Shown here piece by piece: positions 1-12,711 of a stretch of 64,000 nucleotides of DNA. How positions within the stretch are numbered: position 1 is the stretch's first letter; every line of letters starts with the position of its first letter. The DNA is from Balanoglossus misakiensis (lineage: Eukaryota > Hemichordata). The stretch is from contig CM082584.2 of assembly GCA_040954595.2 (NCBI GenBank), forward strand, positions 6,200,001 through 6,264,000. The letters are read 5' to 3'. The notes under the pieces are model-generated. The model made no database searches, was not told the origin of the DNA, and saw only the letters and a program-made list of their open reading frames with translations. The position numbers were made by a program, and so were the translations under genes.

Positions 1-1164
1 CTGTACAAATGTGTGCTTCCCCTTTGGTGACCTTTTAGTATACAAATTACGCTATGCAACGTCTGAACATAATGCAAACTCTACATAAAATTCATAAAAA
101 AACTAAACGTGCTGTGTATGAAAGTAAAAATGTATAATATCAATCTATCACTTAAAACTACTTAAACAAATTTTTAAAAAATGACAGCGTTCCAATTCAA
201 AATAAATCCATGAATTATTTCTCTCCAAGAAAATGATAGTAATACAGAAAAAACAATATTTCATGAAACTTTTTTTATTTACCACGTGACAGATAGAGCC
301 GTTGCCGAATAAAACACTAAAATTAGTAGTGTAGCTGTGTAAATGCTCCGGCAGACGACCGTCACCTAAATAAGTGACTATATGCATTGGACACAACAAT
401 ACTAAAATACTCAGCTTTCATATAATTCTTGAAACACGGTAGATTCTTTCGTTTTTGAAATCGCATACACTTAAACCTAGTATGGCTGTCAACAGAGAAT
501 GATGTAATAGCAATGCTGTCTGGATTGACAACTTGTGAAGAAGAAAACTTCGATCGTTTATTCTGATTTGGAAGGGATGGGAATAATAATCGGACTGCAG
601 ATAACAAATTCTGTCTCACCGTTATCAAGAACCCAAATGACATTCGTGTGCTGAAATCGGGGGGGGGGGGGGGGTTATCAGTTAATTCAAAATGCAGAGT
701 CACAAATCTATGACCACTTCTTCCAATCTCTTGCCCGTGAAAACGGCTGATGATTTAAATTTGGACAGATAAATCAAAAGTGGATAGAATCTTCTTGGTA
801 TACTTCTGGTAATCGCCCATATGTCTATTGATATTAATACTGAGAAAATAACAAGTGTGGACAAATCATTGATATACCATGTTGAAGATTTGATTATGTT
901 TCACACTCGTAGACGACAACACATGGTTGAACATATTATCTATGTTCAGGACGCTGTTTTAACGAGGGATTGGATGTGTTCTATCGACATGCACAGGGAA
1001 TGGTTACTTATGCGCGATTTATACTACACGTGATTTGAAGGGTGGGGCCTCTGATCGATTTAATTTCACAGGAAAGGCTCTTAACGTACGTGTATATACT
1101 TTTTCTTGTTTTAGGACTTTGTATCTCTTCGGGTAAAACTGTTTCTTTAGTCGACGGCCTCTCT
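1..1164. other. 3' flank of the DED/NB-ARC gene, no other gene seen
   Basis: No coding region is recognisable here; the short open frames on both strands have no family features. The stop codon of the minus-strand gene is at 1165, so this is its 3' flank. A minus-strand AATAAA (plus TTTATT, 557-562) lies about 600 bases beyond the stop and is a candidate poly(A) signal. A run of 14 G is at 660-674. Confidence 0.4.
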
Positions 1165-4100
1165 TTAATCAATGAAGAAGTTCTTGTCTACGTCTTCATC
1201 TCTGTCGTAAAGATGGAGGAGAGATACTCTCAGACAATCTTTCTCTTGGTTTAGGGACGCAACACAATGAACACCTCTGCCGTATCTTCCAAATGTTACA
1301 TTACCTTCTTCTTTTTCCTTATATTGAGATGTTTGCCCACACTGTCGCATCAACTTATTGAAGTTCGTCGAACATTTATCTGCTTTAACTTCTTGTTTAT
1401 GTTTTCCCCGCCGAATAATTAAACCTACCTCCGAAGCTACCCAATTTTCAAGCCAGTATGCTTCCACACGTACAACCTCGCGGTTTTCAGACGGATGGTT
1501 TCTTTCCTCATCCTCACCTACTCTTTCGGTGCTTGTTAATTTGAATTCTTCTGTGTACTTTGATTTAACCTCGCTACAATACTGGGCCTGTTCGCCAACG
1601 TGTCGAGTTCTACATTCATCAGAACAGAACGTCACAGCCAAACATTCTACACAAATCAGACGTTTCCTTGTTGCTGCTATTGGTTGCAGACATGTCGAGC
1701 AACCTTGGAAATCTAATGCATTTGTAGAATGCTCTTTACGACCTTCACTTCTGGGGTTGAGAGCTCGCTGATGTAGTTTACCTCCATTTGTGTCTGTTCT
1801 GTATTGAAATTGACAGTGGTAAACATCACGCGAAGCATTTGAGGAGTACTTATTACTTTTTTCAATTGACTGGAACTTCTCTTGGGGCACATTGATTAGT
1901 TTTACTCCGATTTTCTTGTTGTCATATACGTTGTTATCTGAAAAATCTACTTCCGTGCCACGTGATATACCTGCCGCTCGAAAGTTTTCGTAAAAACTAT
2001 TTTCGCAAACAGTGACTTTCTTGTCAGTCTGTAACTGTAAGCCGTCTCCATTTTCGTAGACATAGTTCGCACGCAATTCGCATTCTACAGCTACGTCAGT
2101 GAAAATGGGATGAATGAGAAAGCCTACGCTCGTATTCAGAAACACAGAGCTTGAGATACAAGCAAGTTTGCTTTTGTTTGTCAATGGAAAATGCCGTATT
2201 CCTATAATATTCTCATACAGACGACTGTTATGAATAATGGTTTCACCTCCGAGGAGCGTGAACCCGGCATGGAAATGACTGATATCACTGTTTTCTATTA
2301 TACAAGTGGCATTTTGCGTTACCAAGATGCCATTGTCCGTCAACGATGGATCGCCCTGTAAACTACAATCAATCATGGCCATTTTCGATTCGTCTTTGAG
2401 AAGGAAAGCACCCTGGACTGTCACTTCCTCATCGTCAATGTCTTCAATGCGACAAGTACAGCCATGCTTGCCGTACTCTCCGGATATGAATTCGGCTGAA
2501 GTCATGCCCTTCCCCTTAACCCCATAACGACCGTACAAGATGATTGGACATTTCGTATCATCGTGACTGTCAAAGTTGTGATATGCCGCAAGGCTTTTAG
2601 ATGTTTGGCGTGAGTCTGGTAAATTAGAATGTATAACGCAGTCTTTTAATATTAAAGTACAGTCACCATCGAGCTCTATTGTATTCTCGATTTTCATTGA
2701 CACTCCCTCGAGGTATATTGTAACACCACGTTTTTCACCTACTTCATTTCCATCTACGAGCTGTACCTCAGGTCGTTCATCGGACATAGCAACATAGATG
2801 TGGCCGTTGTTTAACCTGGGCATTTCTATGTTAAAGGACTCGGAGCCTTTAGGAATAAGGTGAACTTGAACATCGACTGGGTTTGGAGATTTACTAAAAT
2901 ACTTAGACAGTTGCTTTGCAGAACCAAACCATGAGTTGTTCTTCTGGGAATCTTTGGCGTGTACGTAAAATTCATTTATCTTTTCCCATAAAGATGTTAC
3001 TGTGGACCCCTCTTTTCCCCCAAAGGAACTGGGTATTGAACCATCAACAGAGTCGGTTTTACCTTTGTCACAGTTTCCCGAACCACAGGCCCCAGCTGCG
3101 CTAATCTCGTAATGTGCATCATTTCTGACTGTTTCTTTCAGAAACGCGTCTATGTCACTGACGGATGGCATTAACCTCATAGCATTCCTTACAAGCATTG
3201 TCGCTTTTGTGTATTTGCCAGATAATTGACACACGACATGCGTAAGGTACAAACAAGTAGCTACGTCCTTATGTGCTAATTGTTTCCCAGCTACGTCGTT
3301 GAGGGCGGCAACGACACACTTGGCCACTTCAATGGCATGACACTCCAGGTTTTGGTTTACTTTTTCTCTGCGCTTTGACTTTGCTTGGGATTGTAACATT
3401 GCTCGGAGGCAATAACATAGTATTTTGCAAGCATTAACTAACGAGTCACACATCTTCTCTGGATTTTTTGACTGACGGCTTCGCCGAGACTTTCTTTCTC
3501 TCGATGAAATGGTAAATCGACCAGAGGAACTTTTCATTCCCAAAGATTTCAGCTGTCGACGGACTTTCATTCGGTTATCTTTCACCAGTTTATATCTTTC
3601 AGGAACCCCTACCGTGCTAATAAATCCCTCAAGGAATTTATCGTAAGGTATGTCTGCGTCGTCCATCCAAACACAAATATCAATAAGCTTGTTTGATACG
3701 CTCAAGATTTGGCCTCTCTCCGTCGTTTCAGGCGTATTATTGAGAGCGTTTTGTTGGACGTTCAGCAGGGCATCCGGACTGATTTTTGTGTTACTAACTG
3801 TTTCCATGGTTTCTGATCCGGTATCGGCTTTGTAACGACGGATTTCTTGTATACAGGTTTGAACTTTGCTGTCTTTCACTGACACAACATTTTTTGCTTG
3901 TTTGAGGGTGGCGGGAACGCACCCAACTTCTTCAGCAAGTTCACGCGCGTCACAATCTGATATTGTACCTTTTGTGAGTAATTTAACAGCTTCTTTTATG
4001 TCTAATTGGGATACCTCTATGCAACCCTCCTTGCCGACATCTTTGACAAAAGTTAAAATTTCTTCCATCTCGCATTTTGTTATGACTATCATTTGGCCAA

Positions 4101-6758
4101 CGCTGCCCTTTTTCCACGGACCATTGATGATGTCATTCACATCATCCGATTGGTTGGATGTATTGACATCATCCACTAACAGTAACCAATCTTTCCGTTC
4201 TTTCAGATATCTATGTAATTTTCTCAGGCAATCTCTACCAGTAGTACCCTCAAGAGATTTCTCGATTGAAATTTTCTTAAGAGAATTCTCAAGAGCGTCT
4301 CCATTTTGAGCTGATATGCGAAAAACACCACCTTTGTATTTTGATGCATTTATCTTAACATACTCATCGACTAATGCAGTCTTTCCCATCCCTTCCTCAC
4401 CGTACACGACGGCAACTTTGACTTCATCATGGAAGCCGTCGAACACATTTTTAAGTGTAGACAATTCCCTTGATCTACCGACAAAATCTGAAGACACACT
4501 ATCATACAAGACCAGTTGTATAGCTCTCTTGAATTTAGAATAGAAAGTGAAAAGTGTGCCATAAAGACCTTTGTTTTCTTGCAGGACTTCTTTGGAACTG
4601 GTCATATCACGGATGAAATCAAAAGCAATTTCCTGTCTACCTTTCAGACGGGACATCTCTTCTTTTCTTTCACTGGTTGTGGGTTGTTCTTCTAGAGTGG
4701 ACTTGTACGTCCTGGCAACTTGTCTCAGATAATCTGACACCTTTGTCAAGAGGCTTGGAGTAATCTTTTCCGTCCCACACTTGATATTCTCTGGAAAGAA
4801 AAACAGGAAAACCTCACACTAGTATTGGACATGAAGTCTTGGCATTGTTATTACGCTCTGGCAGTCTGGCGTGTACGTCTGCTCATGATTGCAGAACTTA
4901 GAAAAACAGTGGCTTGGTAGCTGCTTTTGTGTAAATTAGCCTGAAAACGATGTTAACATGCAATATTTGAACTGATAATCATACTCTGTCATATTTCTTC
5001 ATAGTTAAATGTGATGGAACTGTCATGTTTATGACTCTCGCGCTTCGAACGGACCCAAATTCTGTTGTCGGCAGTTTTAATGCGACGAGTATCCAATCAG
5101 TGTGGCCAACTTTCCCGTCATGGTTTTTAACTTGTATGTGCATATTATCAAATTAATATGACGCTCTCCCTCACTAATAAAACTTGTCACGGTGCGGTCT
5201 TTTGTTACAACTGTAAATGTCAATTGTTTATATCTGATAAGGCTATACATGCAATTGTAAACAATAGGCTTTGAACAAAAAAACGAAATGGTGTACTTTT
5301 CTTATAAGTACTTAAATATTTTCATGTATAAAGATGTCGTTTTCCCTTTCGCCGCCCTGCTGGACGTCAAATCCACCATCTTAGCTGATGCAGAACCATT
5401 AAAACGACCTGAAAATGTCACACTTACCACTTACACTTCTCTCTCTCGACAAACGTTCGTCTTTCCCAATCTCACTCAACATTTCTGCAAGGCGGATAAG
5501 ATCTTTCATACAACGATCGCATGTTTCTTCGTTCCATTCCTGGAATTCGCACTCTACCCAACGCTTGACGACCTCAAGGACAGACTGTACTCGTTCAAGT
5601 TCATGCGAGGATTTCTCTTGTAAGGTCGGACTCAGTGTTACATTCATTTCACCACCATACAGTTGAACATAAATCAAAAGCAGGCGTAATATATCTACTT
5701 CTTCTAATTTATCAAATTTCGCCTTGCCCTTTGGAAAATAGACTTTGGCCAGGTCAATATGATTCGAAACTTTGTACATGTATCCACCTTGAGAATTTGC
5801 GTTGTCATTGATATTGAAATAATTCAGTTGATCACACTGTGGGTTTGGGCTGTCTTGTTTGTCGATTGAATATTGATTCTTTAAGTATTCATACTGTTTT
5901 TTGAAAGAATCGGTAAGGCTTTGAGCAACAAAATCGGCCATTTCCATTAATGACACACCGACCATCAGCCATCTTAGCTGATTGTCAGTTGGACGAAAGT
6001 CATCTTGTTTGGAACTTGGAGATTTGACATCAGTTGATCCTGTGGAGGTTTGAAAAGAAAATGGCACGTAAATGAACAAAAGAAGTCTGTGTAATCTGTA
6101 ATTTGGTTATGCTACAATTACATTAAATTTAACTTTCACGAATATGCTTTTAATCATTACCCCTACGTAGATTTCAGAGAGAGTATTTTAGTATAAATCC
6201 TGTCTATATTTGCCTGTTTACAATTTATCTGTTGATTGTCTTTTGTTTTAAGCATGGGCGTGAATGTGGTGTCAATACTAGACTATTTCTGCAGGTCTAT
6301 ATAGCTCGAAACAAACTGAACACTATATTCATCATATCAGGATGTACATGTGTAGTGACCATGGATGAAATAAAATGGCCGGACAGAGGTTATAAAGCAT
6401 CGCACCCGGAAGCAAATTTTCTGTCACATTTACAAATCTTAGTTATTAGTTTCCTTGTACGAAGAACACGACGAAACAGTTTTTAAATTGCCGAAAAATA
6501 TGTATTTCAAAAAATGCATGCGTTATGATGGAATTTGGAATATTGTTTTCATGAGGTTTAAGTTTAAATGAATTTGGTTCAGTCACTGTCTCAGTAATTT
6601 TGGATGGCCTCACAAGAGGAAGTATTAAGATTGTGAGGAAATGAACTTTAATTCTCCCTTTTACGCATGTGTGTATGTGTGTGTCAAAAGTAGTCATAAA
6701 TATTTTGCTCTCATCTCTCTCTCATCTCCCTCTCTCTATCTATTTCTCTCTCTCTATC

Positions 6759-6804
<46 letters not shown>

Positions 6805-7134
6805 TCTCTAACACTTTTATTGCTTACCTGATTCTTGTGCCGTCTGCCTGGTTGATATTTCAAATTGTTCAATTTTCTGCACAAGGGGAGAGCGGTCTAG
6901 CTGTTTCATTAACTTTTTCAAGAGCTCCAAGTTGCTATACGATATGTTTCCCTGATTATGCAACTGTTGAAATATATCAGCAACACTGTTCAGTTTACTC
7001 ATTGTGACTTTTTTTATTTTATCTGACAGTAAGAATTTCAACCGGTCCACTTCATCTTCGACTAGTTCCCCGTTCAGGTCATCAATTAGTTGGTTCAGTG
7101 GATTGATTGCAGTAGCCATGGTAACTGTTGTCAA
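1165..7134 (-). CDS. DED / NB-ARC / beta-helix / MYND intracellular receptor-like protein
   Basis: Three exons, 7134-6828, 6039-5428 and 4790-1165, join with phases 1 and 1 through CAG/GT and AG/GTAAGT-type junctions into 1514 residues. Exon 1 (residues 1-102) is a death effector domain, a helical bundle that recruits partners by homotypic contact. Exon 2 (103-306) is helical and unrecognised; a HEPN-like fold is possible but weakly supported. Exon 3 has FVGR (409-412), Walker A GEEGMGKT (437-444), Walker B LLLVDD (509-514), a CVPATL box like the GLPL motif (about 597), a winged-helix region (about 669-734) and TPR-like helices. A right-handed parallel beta-helix with short repeated Asn-rich turns follows (about 1100-1300), then a MYND zinc finger whose eight ligands are all present: Cys 1337, 1340, 1353, 1356, 1362, 1366, His1370, Cys1378. 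The likely role is a cytosolic STAND-type sensor that oligomerises to signal through DED. The ligand is unknown; the beta-helix takes the place where leucine-rich or WD repeats usually sit. The start is the first ATG in exon 1; a second lies five codons later. Confidence 0.85.
6708..6809. repeat. (TC)n microsatellite in intron 1
   Basis: About 100 bases of CT-rich simple repeat with TATC interruptions. It begins 19 bases inside the intron from the exon 1 donor of the DED/NB-ARC gene, and reads as purine-rich GA on the transcribed strand. Confidence 0.9.
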
Positions 7135-7213
7135 TCAATGACCTGTATGAAATAATGAAAAAGGGCGTTTCTATATCAAATCCGAAGAAGTTAATCATGA
7201 ATGATTTATTAGG

Positions 7214-7252
7214 TAAGGGTTAGGGTATATCCAACGGTTAGGGTTAGGGTTG
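7214..7252 (+). repeat. Short interstitial telomere-like TTAGGG units
   Basis: Several exact or near TTAGGG units occur as two clusters (7214-7226 and 7236-7252) just upstream of the DED/NB-ARC start codon. TTAGGG is the telomere repeat of deuterostomes, but this tract is too short to be more than an internal vestige. Confidence 0.6.
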
Positions 7253-7311
7253 GCCCGGATTTATTCGCTCCACAGCATCACTCCCTATATTTACAGAAAC
7301 AAGGGAAGAAA

Positions 7312-8571
7312 CAAGACTACTTCTCCAAACCAGTGTGTCGATACACAGTGACTTGTATGTGATTGATCACCTTGTTTACCGTCACAGCTTGGAATTTTTC
7401 CAAAATCAACTTGAATTTTTTCCTGTCCCGCTGTAAATACGCAAACACAATAAAAAGATCCTACCACCATTTTGAACGAGAGCTGTCGCCTATTTTATTT
7501 AATTATGTAGAAATATTCTACTTTCGTTATCATGTTGACTTGTCAAATAGCTCAAAGTTATGACCTGCCTCGTACATGTAGGTCACAACTTGAAAATGTC
7601 TCTATTTTTAAATAGTGGGCGGAGCGCTAGTATAGCTAGCCTCAGGTGCCAAAGGTTAGGCGAACTACGTGCGACAAAACTCAAGTCTCGATTTGGATGT
7701 TAGTACCGACGCCAGTGAAGAAGCCAAAAATAAATGAGCGGGTGTTAAGCACAGCCTTACTCTCACTTAAATTCTTTTCTTACCTTTCGACACCATGGAT
7801 ATTTTCAAAGGGAACAGAATCCGGCGTTACTGGAAACTTGCTGTATGTTGTAAGGCTTATAAGGTTCCACCCCGGCTTCAACCAACTCCACCACCTGGAA
7901 GGAAACAATGCAACGGCATAATGCTGCATACTTGTCCGGTCACCAAAGAAAACAGCCTAAAGAAATTATTATTTCCCTCTAGTTTCCAGACCGGTCGCTG
8001 AAGAAAATGGACCAGTTTTTAAATTGCATACTCGTAAACATACATTTGGTTCTATTAAAGCTCAGGCTAACCAGCTCGACGACGTGTATTGACTTCGATT
8101 GCGACAACAAAACCGGCTGTGTATACATACACAATTGTAATATTGAAACTTGCCGATTCATCAACCACGAATAGACCATGCACGAAATGTTTAAAACTGT
8201 GTTAGCAGTCTCCGCACGTAGTTCGCCTAACCTTTGGCACCTGAGGCTAGCTATACTAGCGCTCCGCCCACTATTTAAACATAGAGACGTTTTCAAGCTA
8301 TGACCTACGAGACAGGTCATAACTTTGAGCTTTTTGACAAGTCAACATGATAACGAAAGTAGAATATTTCTACATAATTAAATAAAATAGGTGACAGCCC
8401 TCGTTCAAAATGGTGGTAGGATCTTTTCATTATGTTTGAGTATTTACAGCGGGACAGGAAAAAATTCAAGTTGATTTTGGAAAAATTCCAAGCTATGACG
8501 GTAAACAAGGTGATCAATCACATACAAGTCACTGTGTATCGACACACTGGTTTGGAGAAGCCGTCTTGTGA
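7312..8571. mobile_element. Foldback DNA element with ~360-bp terminal inverted repeats
   Basis: Bases 7312-7673 reappear as reverse complement at 8215-8571 with only scattered mismatches, leaving a centre of about 540 bases. No transposase is visible. The two opposite-facing 66-residue open frames in the arms are copies of each other and are not host genes. This is a non-autonomous element of unknown superfamily. Confidence 0.8.
7680..8115 (+). repeat. Centre of the foldback element, repeated at 8943-9355
   Basis: This stretch and 8943-9355 are close direct copies, including a short open frame that starts at the ATG at 7795 in this copy and at 9021 in the other (begins MDIFKGNR or MNIFKGNR). 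The second copy lacks the long arms. The frame is not recognised and may be a captured exon piece or part of an old element. Confidence 0.7.
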
Positions 8572-8573
8572 GT

Positions 8574-8934
8574 CTGCATTCACATACATCTCTTGGGGGG
8601 GGGGAGAATTACAATTTAGTTTACCGTTTTCTTTCAAATGCCCCCGTACACAACCCGAAATATGTTCAAATGCCCCCCCCCCCCATCTGAATTGCAAAAA
8701 TTTCGAAATCCCCTCTGTTTTATTGTACGTGCTGTTTTCTACTTTTGTCTTTTTTTAAGGATTGGTCCATGTTGACACAACACATGTTTTTCTCAATCAG
8801 TAACGAGAGGTTTCATTTCAAGTCCTCTCTTTCTGTCCCCAAATCATTTCAAATGCCCCATAAAACATCCTCAATTGTTTTCAAACCCCCCTGTCAATTC
8901 TCCCGCTCCCCCAGAGGTTTTTGTGAATGCAGCC
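8574..8934. mobile_element. Smaller inverted-repeat element with G/C tracts
   Basis: The left end (CTGCATTCACA, then a G run and GAGAATT) is mirrored at the right end (AATTCTC, C-rich, TTTGTGAATGCAG). It separates the long foldback element from the second copy of its centre, so it probably inserted between them or was the break point. Confidence 0.55.
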
Positions 8935-8942
8935 TAATATAT

Positions 8943-9355
8943 AACTCAAGTCTCGGTTGGATGTTAGTACGTCAGCGAAGAAACAGCCTTATTTTAACTT
9001 CTTTTCTTACCTTTCGACACCATGAATATTTTCAAAGGGAACAGAATCCGGCGTTACTGGAAACTTGCTGTATGTAAGGCTTATAAGGTTCCACCCCGGG
9101 TTCAACCAACTTCACCACCTGGAAGGAAACAATGCAACGGCATAATGCTGCATTCTCGTTCGGTCACCAAAGAAAACAGCCTAAAGTAACAATTAGTATT
9201 TCCCTTTAGTTTCCAAACCGGTCGCTGAAGAAAATGGATCAGTTTTGAAATTGAATATTCGTAAAGGCCCTATGAAACATATATTTGGTTCTATTAAAGT
9301 TCGGGCTAACCACCTCGACGACGTGTATTGACTTTGATTGCGACAACACAACAGG
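8943..9355 (+). repeat. Second copy of the 7680-8115 fragment
   Basis: Direct repeat of the foldback centre with small indels; its short open frame is shortened by a stop. No arms are attached. Confidence 0.7.
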
Positions 9356-12326
9356 CAAATGTAAATTGCAAACAGTGTCTTAACATTGTTTTAACTTTCA
9401 CATCTCCTCGGATGTCCTGAAAATGCAGAACACATTGATATAAAAGTTCCAACAAAGTGACATGCTGGAACTCCAAAATGTGGCCAATGAAAAATTCCTT
9501 TTAACACAAAGTGACAGAACCTACCAGAAACGTGCCAACTCCCAGTCAGAAACAGGCGCTGCTACGCTTGGTACCACAAATACATGTGTATGTGATTGGG
9601 GTGTTCGTCCTATGGGGTAGCGCCGTGGTCATATAAAGGAAACTACTTTGCATAACAAAGTGTGTATTTGTTATGCTATTGGATATGTTATGCTAATTTC
9701 TAATTTTCCCCCGAAATGTGTGTAGTAAATTTGAATCAAACTGACTTGATGCAACCAAACATATTCACAATGAGACAAGATTTTGAGATAATATGGAAGT
9801 CAAACATTAGATTTTGCTAACATCCAGACAGGGGGTCCATTGCTATACTGAGTACCATTTGTGTACTTTAGTATCACTGTGTACCATGGATATTTACAAT
9901 GATGGCGAGCAGAGCCAAACTTGAAACTCGCATATTGAAAACCATATGTGAAAAAAGTTTGCACACTCTCCAAAAGTTCAAAGTCGAAATCAACACAGGC
10001 AAATAAACAGTTGACATTACAGTCCCAATGAGATCTGAACCCCTGTCGCTTCATGGTCAATTGACCATTGTAATTTGTTGATGGAAAAATGCCATGCATG
10101 GCAGTGGGGTCAAGCCAGGAATGTGCGCCCCCTAGTGGTGATTATACAATACATCAGCGGCTGTGGTTGTCAAATAAGAACTTTTCACAGAACCATAAAT
10201 CCAGATATGTCGCTAGGAGTGCATGACACTATAAACAGCACAACGAATTCACATATACATACTCAGTTAATTAAATTCAGTTTTTAATACCAGTATTAAC
10301 AGTTTAGTCAAAGTGATCCATGCAAATTCAACAATATGTACACACATTGTATTCTCCGTTTACCTAAATTTGACATATAAAGGATATTATCATGTGTGAT
10401 TCCGAATGAGAAAAATTAATTATTGCAACCACTACAACAAACCCATTGACAATGAAAGTGTTAATGTACTGGAAGCATTTATTATGTAGAAAGCAAGACA
10501 CCAGATACATCCTGTTTTTGACGTGATAGTATTTTAAAACACATCCATAAACATGAGATACATTCAGTACTGTAAAACATGTCTGTTAAAATATACAATA
10601 CAAAAAGAAATTCATTTTAATAAAGATTTGGGTACAATTGCACTGAAACTCAACAACGTTCAATTGTGACACTAGAGTGAACAGAAAAAAAGAAGAAGTA
10701 CGTTTTGTCCAAAATTTCCTTGACAATGCGACTGCAGTCAAAAAGGAATATGATATCTGCTGGTTAAGTTTACTTTGTGATATTTTCTTTGGATGTTTGG
10801 TTAGGAGTCACAGCAGTATGTGACAAACAGCAATACCAGTTTCAGCAATCTCTCAGAATAACAAAAATAGATACACAGCGGGTATCATCTGTAGATTTTT
10901 CAGGCAATGTCAACCCAGATCATCATCTGAATTTCAGTACAAATCACTTTTTTTTTTACATTTTTGGCAATCAAATAAGTTTTTCTTATCACAATGCAAA
11001 GTTGCACTATAAAAACTATCTCTAAATTATTTACGGTACAGTTGATATTTTCTAAATCTATACTTAATAACTAACAATCATGCTCTAGATGGAAGTAAAT
11101 ATTTCATCTTTTTTTGCTGAATATTGAATCTTGACATACCAACATAAAGTTCTTTACTATAAGAGTCTATGTTGTTTGCATACACAGTTTTTTAAGTTAA
11201 AAAATAAAAGATATACCATATGATAGTTAATGTTATTACAAATAAAAAATTAAATTTATTCCATGACAGGCCAAATTAAAATCTTAGAGTTACTCCTGTG
11301 TTTTTGTAGTTTTGTCAGATGGCAGAGTAATTTCAGGGAAATTAAATCATCTCAAACAGAAATGTAATAGAGTTGTCTACATATGTAATAGATAAGGATA
11401 CATGTATCTTACAAATTTAAATTCTTCACAAAAGTACTGAGATAAAATCTTAGTACTGCCACTGGGTGCATTAAAACTTTGATCTAAAATTCTAGTTAAA
11501 ATTAACAATGAACACGGTACTGATTGCAGATTTTTTTATACACATGGCCGACCTTCATTAAAAAGTATGTGTGTTAGAAATAACACCAACACGACACTTA
11601 CAAAAACAGTCAACATTTTACCCAACATGCATTGTGATAGGTGATTGTTATCACAAAATAAAATATAAGACAGGTAGAACTCAGATACAATGGGATTCAT
11701 GTAAACCCAAGCGCACAGTAACACAAAAGAATATGTCCTGACACTTTTAACCATACAGAATACAATATGACAGTGGACTCTGAAAAAACACTGCCAAAAT
11801 CACTGCCACTGAAATACACCTCTATCTACATGTTCTTTGAAAGCGTTAAATAGAATTTGACATCGTTTAAAAGAAGCTATGCTATAGTTATTAAATAACA
11901 ATATAAATATACATATAAAAAAATGAAATGACTTTGTACATTAAAAGTTTTGTTTTATAATCTGTACTGTAAAATGCAGCTATTTTATAACTTGCACTGT
12001 CCATACCATATACATGTAGTCACATGCACACACACGCTCACACACACACATACATACATACAGACATGCAATTAATTTACATTCAAAAAGCCTGAAGAGT
12101 TAGTTGGCAGTATGCATGCAATGCAAATAACTGTACTGACTTAAGAAAATAAATGTAAAGTGATGATAAAAAGAGCCAAATCTAGCTCCATTGTTCCTCA
12201 ATTTAACTAAAAATTTCAATGAAATGAGCTGTTGGTTTCAGATGAGATAAATATAAAAAAATGCATTGTAGATTTTAATTTGAGACATGGTTGCATCTTT
12301 CTGAAATCGTCCGCCCGCATCAGGTA
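9356..12326. other. AT-rich DNA without recognisable genes
   Basis: About 3 kb with no supported coding region on either strand. It lies downstream of the sialyltransferase stop and could include a long 3' untranslated region. A short CA/TACA microsatellite is at about 12025-12062. Confidence 0.5.
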
Positions 12327-12682
12327 TTAAAGGGACAAAGTCTCTCTCTCGCTGCCCTTTTATCCATAAATTATATTTGATACAAAACACCGTTTGTTAT
12401 TCTACATGTGGATATATAGTGAATGAACGTTCAACCACACACAACTTCCATCCCTCTTATAGACAGGAGAGTGAAAAAACTCGCCAAAATGAATAATCGT
12501 TCTTTACCATTTATTCATTTTGGGCAAGTTTTTACTCTCATATCATACAAAGGGGACAAAATTAGTGTGTGGTTGATCATTGATTCACTATAAATCCACA
12601 TGTACATTAACATAAACAGTGTCTTGTATCAAACATAATTAATTGAACAAAGGGCAGCGAGAGAGAGACTTTGTCCCTTTAA
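12327..12682. mobile_element. MITE family A, full copy, TTAA ends
   Basis: A palindromic element of about 355 bases begins TTAAAGGGACAAAGTCTC and ends with the reverse complement. The two halves pair along nearly their whole length. TTAA at both ends suits a TTAA-targeting (piggyBac-like) transposase, but none is encoded. It starts 30 bases downstream of the sialyltransferase stop codon. Relatives are at 13110, 15033, 24589, 30768 and 60409. Confidence 0.85.
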
Positions 12683-12711
12683 ATTTTGTGACAGTTGACA
12701 GATTGCGATCC

